Source: Opitutales bacterium (GTDB taxonomy: Bacteria; Verrucomicrobiota; Verrucomicrobiae; Opitutales; CAG-312). Taken from it: DNA of 15,528 bases. Position numbers and translations under genes: made by a program. Position 1 is the stretch's first letter. Every line of letters starts with the position of its first letter. The stretch lies in contig JAGAOA010000028.1 in assembly GCA_017623955.1 (NCBI GenBank), forward strand, positions 1 through 15,528. Direction: 5' to 3'. The notes beneath the pieces were generated by a model, which was given only the letters and a program-made list of their open reading frames with translations, had not been told where the DNA came from and made no database searches. Positions 5,218-12,269 of the stretch are shown here, one piece after another.

Positions 5218-7599
5218 TTAATTTTCAACTACCTCAATACCACTTGGAACATCAATCTCGGCTTTACCTCCTGTTGATTTTTTAATTTTTATATCACCCA
5301 ATGGCGTTGGATAAACTATTTCATACGAATCTTCAATAGAGCTAGGAGATATTGATACTTTTTTCCAACCAGCAGACAGTTGCTTTATACCTCCCAATAT
5401 TTGAGGTAATATAAATGCGGGATGAGCTGTCCAAGCATGAGAATGAGACATTTTAGAGGCATCATAATTTTCAAAAGTTGTACCGTATTCGCCCATTTGT
5501 TTCCATCTACGCATTATAAAATTGTAAACGTCTTTTTCGTAACCTGCGTCTATCATTGTCTTAAAAACGTACACAACCCAAAATGAAGATGGTTCGGCAT
5601 GAGTTTTTAAATCTTCACGTAAATAAGGTAAAATTATTTCATTCTTAGCTTTTTCAAAGTTATGTCCTGCAATATTATTCATACGCGAGACTATCTGAGC
5701 TTGAATACTGCGAAGTTTATTTTGCTTGCCATTTTCAAACACACCATCGACTGCTAATCCATCTTTATCTATCAAATGAGTTTCGATAGACTTTCTGATG
5801 TTGCGAGCTATACGCTCATAACGTTTAGCATCTTCTTGTAAATTATTTTCGCGACAAAGTCGAACAAGTTTGTCCATAGCTTGCAAGTACCAATGATTTA
5901 ATATTGCTGGTTGACCGCCTTTTTGAATACCAGTCCAATCTAAAAACAACCAATAACGTTTGTCGTATTTAACCAACCCAGTTCTTTCGTCTATCATATT
6001 TTCAAAATATGATACAATACCGTCTACAACTTTCTTATGAGTTAAATAAGGTTCGATAGAACCTGTCTGCCAATAGTAGTCCCAAAGAGTCATTATCCAA
6101 GTAAGAGAAAAGTCTGGCAAAATACACGAGTGAGGAAAAGTTGGAGCGTGTCCGTATGTCAAGCCGTTGGGAACTTGTTGCATTGCGATAGATTTTATGC
6201 CTCTACGCAATAATTTTGTATCGCCAGAGATAAAAAAAGAATTCCACGCCTGAACACGAGCATCTCCCCACCATTGAGCTTGCTCTCTAAAAGGTGTATC
6301 TACATAAGCATCTAAAGAGCATATTTTTTGAGTATGTTTGCAAGCATTCCATATTTTTTGAGCATTTTCATTAGACACTTTAAATACGCCCTTATCAGCA
6401 TGAGGATATGCAGCCCAACGCAAAGTTGGTGTTATCTTGAATTGACTAGAGTTATTGCGTACTCTGACAAGCATATATCTAAAGCCTTGTAGAGAATGGA
6501 ACTCATGCGTAAAATCCCCCTCACGACAAATCATACGATTTGCCATAGAACGCATAGAACCTACATTGTAAGGGTTATCAATATCAAATCCATCTGTATA
6601 GTATTCAGTAAAGACAATGTCTACAATTTCACCACCCTTAGCACCTTCAACCTTGAAAATTGGAATACCTACATTCACACGTCCGAAATCAATTAAATAC
6701 GAACGTTGCATTCCTTTTGATGTCGCTGAAACCACAAAATACTCTTGTTGTTTTTCAATAGCATTTTGCAATTTTTCGCCTTCTAAAGCTATGAGTTTTG
6801 CAACATTATGAACATTATCAGAATCATCTATTGACTTACCTTCGCCTTCTGCAACCAAAGTTTTCATCGGTATAATTTTGTACTCGTTCATTGGAATCAT
6901 ACGTTCTTCAAATGTATAGTAAGGCATAGCATTGTAGCAAGATTTAGCCCATTTTGTACCAGTATCCCAAGACGAATCATCAAAAGCTGGTAAAATCCAT
7001 TCTGGATTTTCTATGCGTAAGTCAACGTGCTCTTGATTTTCTCGTTGAACAGAATATGGAGCAGTTGTACGAGCATAACCCGATAATCTTCTACATTTTA
7101 TTTTAGAGTCAGATATAACAATGTTATCATTGCCCATATCTAAAGCAAACAACACCCCTGCCCGTCCTTCAAATACATAGCTAAATGTATGTCTTCCCGG
7201 ATTATGAACTCTAACAGCTATTACATTTTTACCAATTTGCAAATATTTAGAAACATCTACTTCATCGTATGGCCAAGAACGTTGATAACCTCGTGCTGGA
7301 CCATTACAAACAAACTTTCCGTTTACATAAAGGCGATACGTCGCATCAGCAGTAATATACATTGCTGCCTTTGGTGGAAGTTTTTTTATATCGAAACTTT
7401 TTCTAAAACCAGCATACGTATGAGTAATATCGTATCCCCACGAGCCTTCGCCTGGCCACATCCAATTAGCCTTTTTTAGAGCCGATGGAACATTCTCCCA
7501 CAACTTATTTGTTTCAACAACAGGCTTTTCGTATTCTGCACCATATCCCGATACAGACAAAACGATAAAAAATAACAATATATAGATAATTTTCTTCAT
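5218..7599 (-). CDS. Secreted alpha-L-rhamnosidase (GH78-like)
   Basis: Predicted exported glycoside hydrolase that removes terminal alpha-L-rhamnose from plant or microbial glycans or glycosides. Residues 1-21 form a signal peptide (MKK, a hydrophobic core, then SGYGA before EYEK). Residues of about 45-155 resemble the N-terminal beta-sandwich of bacterial rhamnosidases (YRLYVNGKFVCNGPARGYQ at 88-106). The catalytic (alpha/alpha)6 region spans about 400-735. It holds DTPFREQAQWWGDARVQ (434-450), the family equivalent of the GH78 acidic-residue block with E439 as a candidate acid, and the late block EYGTTFENYD...SHSHAWTAHPA (704-727). A short beta domain (about 740-793) ends the protein. Length, 793 residues, is normal. 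It is a single-gene unit with its own terminator and a TATAAT-bearing promoter region. Substrate beyond rhamnose is not predictable. The family is clear; GH106 and other folds do not fit these motifs. Confidence 0.87.
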   Translation of the reverse strand: MKKIIYILLFFIVLSVSGYGAEYEKPVVETNKLWENVPSALKKANWMWPGEGSWGYDITHTYAGFRKSFDIKKLPPKAAMYITADATYRLYVNGKFVCNGPARGYQRSWPYDEVDVSKYLQIGKNVIAVRVHNPGRHTFSYVFEGRAGVLFALDMGNDNIVISDSKIKCRRLSGYARTTAPYSVQRENQEHVDLRIENPEWILPAFDDSSWDTGTKWAKSCYNAMPYYTFEERMIPMNEYKIIPMKTLVAEGEGKSIDDSDNVHNVAKLIALEGEKLQNAIEKQQEYFVVSATSKGMQRSYLIDFGRVNVGIPIFKVEGAKGGEIVDIVFTEYYTDGFDIDNPYNVGSMRSMANRMICREGDFTHEFHSLQGFRYMLVRVRNNSSQFKITPTLRWAAYPHADKGVFKVSNENAQKIWNACKHTQKICSLDAYVDTPFREQAQWWGDARVQAWNSFFISGDTKLLRRGIKSIAMQQVPNGLTYGHAPTFPHSCILPDFSLTWIMTLWDYYWQTGSIEPYLTHKKVVDGIVSYFENMIDERTGLVKYDKRYWLFLDWTGIQKGGQPAILNHWYLQAMDKLVRLCRENNLQEDAKRYERIARNIRKSIETHLIDKDGLAVDGVFENGKQNKLRSIQAQIVSRMNNIAGHNFEKAKNEIILPYLREDLKTHAEPSSFWVVYVFKTMIDAGYEKDVYNFIMRRWKQMGEYGTTFENYDASKMSHSHAWTAHPAFILPQILGGIKQLSAGWKKVSISPSSIEDSYEIVYPTPLGDIKIKKSTGGKAEIDVPSGIEVVEN

Positions 7600-7626
7600 A
7601 TAAAAAACAAGTTAAACGTTTTTGTA

Positions 7627-7660
7627 ATTATAGTATTTTCAATACAAAACAACTGTTTTG
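7627..7660 (-). promoter_or_regulatory. Candidate promoter and operator of the rhamnosidase gene
   Basis: On the minus strand a perfect TATAAT (7632-7627) lies 28 bases before the ATG of the rhamnosidase. Where a -35 box should be, 17 bases upstream (7650-7655), the sequence is not consensus. Instead the site is covered by a 16-bp palindrome, CAAAACA-AC-TGTTTTG (7645-7660). A second small inverted repeat GTATT-TTC-AATAC (7633-7645) fills the spacer. A regulator that binds the palindrome would block or replace RNA polymerase contact at -35. The regulator is not identified. Confidence 0.45.
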
Positions 7661-7741
7661 CAAACTTTTTTTGCATTAAAGCCTAAACATTACCATTATT
7701 TAGATTGACATAATTGAGCAAAAAAAAAACATAGAAAGAGT

Positions 7742-8839
7742 ATGTCAGAAAAAGTTTTACATCTTGTAATATCAGACGACGACTTCATTGCAGCTAACAA
7801 AGCTCGCGAAATGTATGAAGAAGCATCGCGCGATGTCGTTGATGATATGTCGCTTGAAATTATAGATTCAACGGTAAATAAGATAGACGATGCCATTAGC
7901 GTCTGTAAAAGAATTATTGATGCCGCTTTAACTGTTCCTCTCTTTGGTGGTAAAAAAGTTGTATGGGCTAGAAACGTAAACTTTTTGAACGATTCCCCTA
8001 TTGCAAAAAATGATCAAGTTAAAGAAACACTTGAATATATGGCAAAAACTTTTGCGGAATTATCGCCTAACGATGCCATTGTTATAATGAACGCATCGCC
8101 CGTAAACCGATTAAACAAAAGTCTTAAAGCGTTATCTGCCATTGCTGAATTTGAAGATTTTAAAACAAAAAATGTAGATAATGTTTGTGCAGATTTACTT
8201 AAAAGCGAAGCAAAAAAAATAGGAGTATCTCTCGAACATAATGTTGCTGAAACTATTGCTAGCATTGTAGCAAACAATACTAGAATGGCTTTACAAGAAT
8301 TGAAAAAATTATCTGCCTATGTAAATTTTGAACGCCCAATAACAGAAAAAGACGTAATGGAAATGGTTCCAATTTTTGGCGAAGGCGACTTTTTTGAAAT
8401 TACCAACGCATTTTATTCTGGCAAGATGAATGTTGCTATGGCTGTATTGCGTAGATACTTTTTTACAAATAAATCAGCTTCGGCACGTCCTATAATAACC
8501 GCAATACAACGTCAAAATTCTATACTTATTCAACTGCGTTCGTTAATGGATTCAAATATACTTCCAAAGGTATCGTTTAAACTTCCGTATGGGTCTATTG
8601 CAAATGCAGGCAATGTATACGGCAAATATTTTGAAGGATGTGATGAAAAAACATGCTACAATATTTTCTCACAAAATACTGCGTATGTAGAAAGTCGACT
8701 TGCTTCTATTGCATCAAGGTTTCCATTGAAGAAACTCCTAGATATTCAGATGAACTTAATTAAAGCATTCAATGCTCTAATTGAACGTCCAAATAATGAC
8801 GAAGCCATTATGCGAGAACTCTTTCTTACAATACATTAA
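7742..8839 (+). CDS. holA: DNA polymerase III subunit delta
   Basis: Clamp-loader delta subunit, which opens the beta sliding clamp during replication. The 365-residue length is right for the family. Visible marks are the N-terminal YEEA...E.I block, AALTVPLFGGKKVVWARN (61-78), the AIVIMN strand (112-117), LQELKKLSAYV (184-194) and ITEKDVMEMV (200-209) followed by FFEITNAFYSGKM. The last block matches the delta pattern in which each molecule chooses a job after the AAA+-like domain. A C-terminal helical collar region (about 225-365) contains IQRQ and L..A. It is transcribed alone, divergent from the rhamnosidase, with a terminator 7 bases after the stop. A TTGACA at 7705-7710 is the only promoter-like element, with a poor -10. 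No AAAGGA-type site is present; AAAGAG lies close to the ATG. Confidence 0.9.
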   Translation: MSEKVLHLVISDDDFIAANKAREMYEEASRDVVDDMSLEIIDSTVNKIDDAISVCKRIIDAALTVPLFGGKKVVWARNVNFLNDSPIAKNDQVKETLEYMAKTFAELSPNDAIVIMNASPVNRLNKSLKALSAIAEFEDFKTKNVDNVCADLLKSEAKKIGVSLEHNVAETIASIVANNTRMALQELKKLSAYVNFERPITEKDVMEMVPIFGEGDFFEITNAFYSGKMNVAMAVLRRYFFTNKSASARPIITAIQRQNSILIQLRSLMDSNILPKVSFKLPYGSIANAGNVYGKYFEGCDEKTCYNIFSQNTAYVESRLASIASRFPLKKLLDIQMNLIKAFNALIERPNNDEAIMRELFLTIH

Positions 8840-8845
8840 TATTCA

Positions 8846-8878
8846 CAAAAAAAAAGAGCATTAATTGCTCTTTTTTTG
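8846..8878. terminator. Bidirectional terminator between holA and the SIS isomerase gene
   Basis: AGAGCA (8855-8860) and TGCTCT (8866-8871) form a hairpin with a 5-base loop, with a long A run on the left and a T run on the right. It is a valid intrinsic terminator on both strands and serves the convergent holA and the five-gene sugar operon. Confidence 0.9.
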
Positions 8879-8897
8879 TTTTTATGTATAAAATGTA

Positions 8898-9467
8898 TTA
8901 ACGAGATTGGCAGATAGTTTTCATACACAAGTGATCTAAAATCATATGTATGTCTTCGCTAATTTGCATATCATCTATGTTAGCATTTACACTTTGATGT
9001 GCAATTTGTTTTAGCTTTCCACCATTATAGCCTGTTATACCAACAGTTTTTCCACCATTTGCATTTGCATATTCAATAGCTTTCAATACATTCTTCGAAT
9101 TACCACTACCAGAAATACCGATAACAACATCGCCTTCTTGATAGTAATTTTTTAGCAATTCAACAAAAGCATCTTCGTATGCTACATCGTTAGAATATGC
9201 AGTCAAAGTAGAAATGCTATCGTTTAAGCAGATAAACTTGTATCTTGGATTTTCCATACCATAGCTTGCACCTTTGTTAAAGTCGCAAACAAAGTGTGAT
9301 GCTGTTGAAGCACTACCTCCATTACCCATTATAAATATTTGCTTTTGAGACAAACGAGCATCTTCAAGCGTATTTATAAATGCGTTGATTTCGTTCTTAT
9401 CTAGCTTATTTAAAGCATCGGTAAGATCTTGAATGTAATTAGTAATTTGAGTTGTATAATCTTTCAT
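8898..9467 (-). CDS. SIS-domain sugar-phosphate isomerase, GmhA-like
   Basis: Cytoplasmic SIS-fold protein of 189 residues, close in length and motif order to GmhA (sedoheptulose-7-phosphate isomerase) and to DiaA. Visible are the phosphosugar-binding GNGGSAST (48-55) with the following SHF, the second phosphate loop ISGSGNSKNV (118-127), and the C-terminal EDIHMILDHL (171-180), whose H174 lines up with the catalytic His of E. coli GmhA. The position equivalent to the catalytic Glu65 of E. coli GmhA appears to be Asp62, from alignment by eye. That substitution, and the absence of other heptose genes nearby, argue for a different ketose/aldose phosphate substrate. It is the last gene of the operon, starting one base after the stop of the ROK kinase, so the two are probably translationally coupled and may act in sequence. 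SIS fold is certain; GmhA activity is not. Confidence 0.85.
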   Translation of the reverse strand: MKDYTTQITNYIQDLTDALNKLDKNEINAFINTLEDARLSQKQIFIMGNGGSASTASHFVCDFNKGASYGMENPRYKFICLNDSISTLTAYSNDVAYEDAFVELLKNYYQEGDVVIGISGSGNSKNVLKAIEYANANGGKTVGITGYNGGKLKQIAHQSVNANIDDMQISEDIHMILDHLCMKTICQSR

Positions 9468-9468
9468 T

Positions 9469-10446
9469 TTATTTAGAATTTAAACCATTTAGAGCTGTTG
9501 CAAAAGCCGCATATAAACCGATGTCATCGCCCAATTTTGCAGGCAATACTTTACACGCCTTTGCTGAAACAGACTGAGCTTCGGCATTCAAAGCTTTTTG
9601 CATTGGTTCGCGCAAAAGATTTTCGCAACGAACAAAAACACTACCTATTACGATTGAATCTGGGTTTAAAATATCGACTAAAATAGCCAAACCTTTGCCC
9701 AAATTTTCGCCAATTTCATTAAAAAAAGCCAACGCATCAGCATCGCCCGCATTAGCGGCAACTTCTAATGTTTTTGGCGTAAGTTGTTCGATACTTTTCA
9801 GAGTTGGAGCAAATGCAAAACCTTTTGAGCCTTGCAGAGCTTCTAATGCACGCATTTTTGCATACTGAGTGATTCCTGCACCAGAACAAAAGCCTTCAAA
9901 AGAACCAGCTTTGCCACAGCCTACTGGACCAACTCTATCTAATCTTATATGACCAACTTCTCCTGCATTAGAACATGCACCTTCATGAAGTCTGCCACCT
10001 AAAATCAAACCACCACCAAGACCTGTTCCGCAAGTGAGGAAAATCATATTTTCACTTCCTTTGCCAGCACCATATATCCATTCAGCAAGAGCACAAGCGT
10101 TTGCATCGTTCTGCACAAACGTTTTAGCTCCGAAACGCTTTGAAAGCATTTCGCCTATAGGATAATTTTTCAGCATTGGTATTACAGGTGTAGAAACTAT
10201 TATACCGTTCTTTGAATCAATATATCCACCTACACTTACACCAATGGCAACAGTTTTACCACCTTCGTAACCTTCAACCATTTTTGCGAGTTCATCGGAA
10301 ATACGCTCCATGCTTTGTTCAGGATTATCAGAATCGGTTTCAAAACGCACTTTTTTAAGAATTACAATTTCGCCGTTATCTGATGCTTCCCCCAAGCATA
10401 CCATACACTTTGTACCACCGATATCTACGCCTAAAATAGTTTTCAT
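9469..10446 (-). CDS. ROK-family sugar kinase
   Basis: Cytoplasmic ATP-dependent sugar kinase of the ROK family, 325 residues. It has the phosphate-binding DIGGTK (8-13), the catalytic QNDANACAL (112-120) with D114, CGTGLGGG (139-146), and GEVGHIRLD (162-170). The usual ROK zinc motif CxCGxxGCxE appears as VGCGKAGSFE (175-184): one Cys remains and two are replaced, followed by GFCSGAGI. ROK proteins here lack an N-terminal HTH, so this is an enzyme rather than a repressor. Glucokinase-like activity is the default guess; ROK kinases also act on fructose, allose, N-acetylmannosamine and others. AAAGG lies nine bases before the ATG. It follows the second TIM-barrel gene by nine bases and precedes the SIS isomerase by one base, so it probably phosphorylates the sugar produced by the exported enzymes. 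Confidence 0.88.
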   Translation of the reverse strand: MKTILGVDIGGTKCMVCLGEASDNGEIVILKKVRFETDSDNPEQSMERISDELAKMVEGYEGGKTVAIGVSVGGYIDSKNGIIVSTPVIPMLKNYPIGEMLSKRFGAKTFVQNDANACALAEWIYGAGKGSENMIFLTCGTGLGGGLILGGRLHEGACSNAGEVGHIRLDRVGPVGCGKAGSFEGFCSGAGITQYAKMRALEALQGSKGFAFAPTLKSIEQLTPKTLEVAANAGDADALAFFNEIGENLGKGLAILVDILNPDSIVIGSVFVRCENLLREPMQKALNAEAQSVSAKACKVLPAKLGDDIGLYAAFATALNGLNSK

Positions 10447-10455
10447 TGAAAGCCT

Positions 10456-11358
10456 TTATTTTACGTCAATATTGTGATAAACATCTACAAATTTTTTATC
10501 GCCTTCAACTGAAATATCAGACAAGAAGTGTTCTGTACCGATACAACCACGATACCCTTTATCCCAAATATACTGAGTTATATTGCGATAATTTATTTCG
10601 CCACTTTCTGGTTCTGTACGCATTGGAACATCGCCATAATGGAAGTACCCGATTTCGTCCCAAGCAAGTTCCATACTACGCATTAAGTTACCTTCAGTTA
10701 CTTGTTGATGATATACGTCGTAAAGAATTTTGCAATTTGGACTACCAACTGCTTTGCAGAGAGCATAAGCATCGGCACTTCTACGCAACCACATACCTGG
10801 ATGGCGTACACAAAGTGGTTCTAATACTATTGTAAGCCCTGCCTTTTCGCAGATTTCTGTTGCGTACTTCAAGTGTTCAACAACGTTTGCAAACTGAAAA
10901 CCAAAGTCGAGTTGTTCATCGTACATTCCTGGAACGATTGTTGTAAACTTTGCATTTACACGTTTTCCAACTTCTACATTTTCAGTTATCTGCTTTTTGA
11001 TGCGTTCGATTGCTTCTTTTTTATTTGGTATTTTTTGCTTATAATTTGCACGATTACCAGTCATCCACATATCGTTGAATGGCGCATACGATGTATATAC
11101 ACCCATTTCCATACCCAAACGTTCCATTTCTTTGGCGATGATTTTTTGGTCTTCAACTGGACGACGAGCCATATCATTATCTTCCAAAGCTCTGAAACCG
11201 CAATCATAGAAGAAACGAAGTTTATCTACATACGACATTCCTTTTGTTGACGGCTTCATAATCAAGTAAAAGTTCGCTGCGAACTTTGCCTTGAATGCTT
11301 CGCGTTTAAACGGATTTTTATTATCGCTAGCCATAGCACTGCCTGCCGAAGCCATCAT
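10456..11358 (-). CDS. TIM-barrel sugar isomerase/epimerase, probably Tat-exported; start uncertain
   Basis: Xylose-isomerase-like TIM barrel (AP endonuclease 2 superfamily, hydroxypyruvate-isomerase/IolE type), 300 residues from the first ATG. Four candidate divalent-metal ligands are seen at barrel strand ends: E180 (VLEPL), D214 (ILYDVYH), H240 (YFHYGD) and E276 (IGTEH). The ATG at 11358 probably is not the full start. The same frame continues upstream through TKDRRNFVKNSLLAG and then into MMASAGSAMA, which is a twin-arginine signal with n-region, hydrophobic core and AxA-like cleavage site (ASAGSAMA-SD). No ATG, GTG or TTG precedes it; ATT at 11415 is the only weak alternative start. It lies in the operon just after the lipoprotein TIM barrel. 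Reaction unknown; metal-dependent isomerisation, epimerisation or beta-elimination are all possible in this superfamily. Confidence 0.85.
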   Translation of the reverse strand: MMASAGSAMASDNKNPFKREAFKAKFAANFYLIMKPSTKGMSYVDKLRFFYDCGFRALEDNDMARRPVEDQKIIAKEMERLGMEMGVYTSYAPFNDMWMTGNRANYKQKIPNKKEAIERIKKQITENVEVGKRVNAKFTTIVPGMYDEQLDFGFQFANVVEHLKYATEICEKAGLTIVLEPLCVRHPGMWLRRSADAYALCKAVGSPNCKILYDVYHQQVTEGNLMRSMELAWDEIGYFHYGDVPMRTEPESGEINYRNITQYIWDKGYRGCIGTEHFLSDISVEGDKKFVDVYHNIDVK

Positions 11359-11415
11359 AGCACTGCCTGCAAGTAATGAATTTTTTACGAAATTTCTTCT
11401 GTCCTTAGTATTAAT
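11359..11415 (-). other. In-frame Tat signal region upstream of the annotated ATG
   Basis: Codons directly upstream of ATG 11358 read NTKDRRNFVKNSLLAGSA in frame without a stop. RRNFVK followed by a hydrophobic stretch matches the twin-arginine consensus and parallels RRDFIKG in the operon's first protein. The upstream gene stops at 11411. An ATT at 11415-11413 overlaps that stop by one base. The sequence taatactaag would become taATGactaag, a TAATG coupled start, with one extra G. Confidence 0.6.
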
Positions 11416-12250
11416 TATTTTGTAGGAATTTTACAGATTTTGCGATTGATGGTGCTGGATCATCCCAGTCTGTTTCGTGTTCTACAACTAAATATCCAGT
11501 GTAACCTTGTCTGTCTAGTTCAGCCAAAACAGCCTTCAAATCAATACCGCCTTGTCCCATTGGCACTGGGTCTCTGTCAGGGGCACCAAATACGCGTTCG
11601 TCTTTGACATGCATAGAACCGATTTCGCCTTGAAGAATTTTCAAAGCTTTATGTGGTTGTATGTTACTACGCGACCAATGACCAATATCGGGATTAGCCA
11701 TTACATTGCTATACTGCGATACAAACATTCGCATAACAGCTGGATTCCAATATTGATTTACTGAATTGTTAGCATGATGATGCACTACCATTGTTACACC
11801 ATACTTTTCGCCATACTTTTGCCAATATTGGAATTGACGAACAGGATCTTCAGTCAAAATATACTTAATATCAAAATCTTTTGCCAATTTGCAGTATGCT
11901 TCAACTTCTGCTTCAGTCTTTGTATTGATTACACCAAAACCTGTGAATTTCATACCATTGTCGGCAAGCAATTTTTTTAGATACGCTTTAGCTTCGTCGC
12001 TCATTTTCAAGTTCATTTTTGTCTTTGGGAACTTGCCTCCAATATAAACTTCTGGCGACGCTTCAATCAAGTTTACGCCCATAGCCTTAACAGCTTTCAT
12101 AGCATCTTCCATTGTTGATTTCCTGAAAGAGTAAATCTGAACAGCTATATTACGTTTACCTTTTTGCGATTTACACGTATTGCACGAGGTGCAACCAAAC
12201 TGCACCATCGTTACAACAACTGCTATTAATAAAATTATATATTTTTTCAT
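11411..12250 (-). CDS. Lipoprotein TIM-barrel sugar isomerase/epimerase
   Basis: Predicted lipoprotein of 279 residues with a xylose-isomerase-like TIM barrel. The start at ATG 12250 gives a clear type II signal: MKKYIILLIAVVV, then MVQFGC with C20 as the lipidated cysteine. A longer open frame to 12418 exists but would overlap the upstream gene by about 150 bases and bury the signal, so it is rejected. Family marks are HHHANN (157-162), NPDIGHW (186-192), MHVKDE (213-218) and VVEHE (255-259), which supply the usual His/Asp/Glu metal ligands. It lies 19 bases after the Gfo/Idh gene. Proteins of this superfamily paired with Gfo/Idh oxidoreductases can act on 3-oxo sugars, as in DgpA/DgpBC C-glycoside cleavage. 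That function is inference here. It differs from the next gene in sequence and export route, so it is not a simple duplication. Confidence 0.87.
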   Translation of the reverse strand: MKKYIILLIAVVVTMVQFGCTSCNTCKSQKGKRNIAVQIYSFRKSTMEDAMKAVKAMGVNLIEASPEVYIGGKFPKTKMNLKMSDEAKAYLKKLLADNGMKFTGFGVINTKTEAEVEAYCKLAKDFDIKYILTEDPVRQFQYWQKYGEKYGVTMVVHHHANNSVNQYWNPAVMRMFVSQYSNVMANPDIGHWSRSNIQPHKALKILQGEIGSMHVKDERVFGAPDRDPVPMGQGGIDLKAVLAELDRQGYTGYLVVEHETDWDDPAPSIAKSVKFLQNN

Positions 12251-12269
12251 TTTACTAATACATAAAAAA

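Noticed and set aside
7705..7733. TTGACA upstream of holA
   Set aside because: The best -10 candidate (CATAGA, 19 bases away) matches only half the consensus and would place the start almost on the ATG.
10446..11250. Two plus-strand open frames of about 125 codons opposite the ROK and TIM-barrel genes
   Set aside because: They lie antisense to well-supported genes and their translations are rich in Tyr, Cys, Phe and His without any domain, as expected for the reverse strand of a coding region.
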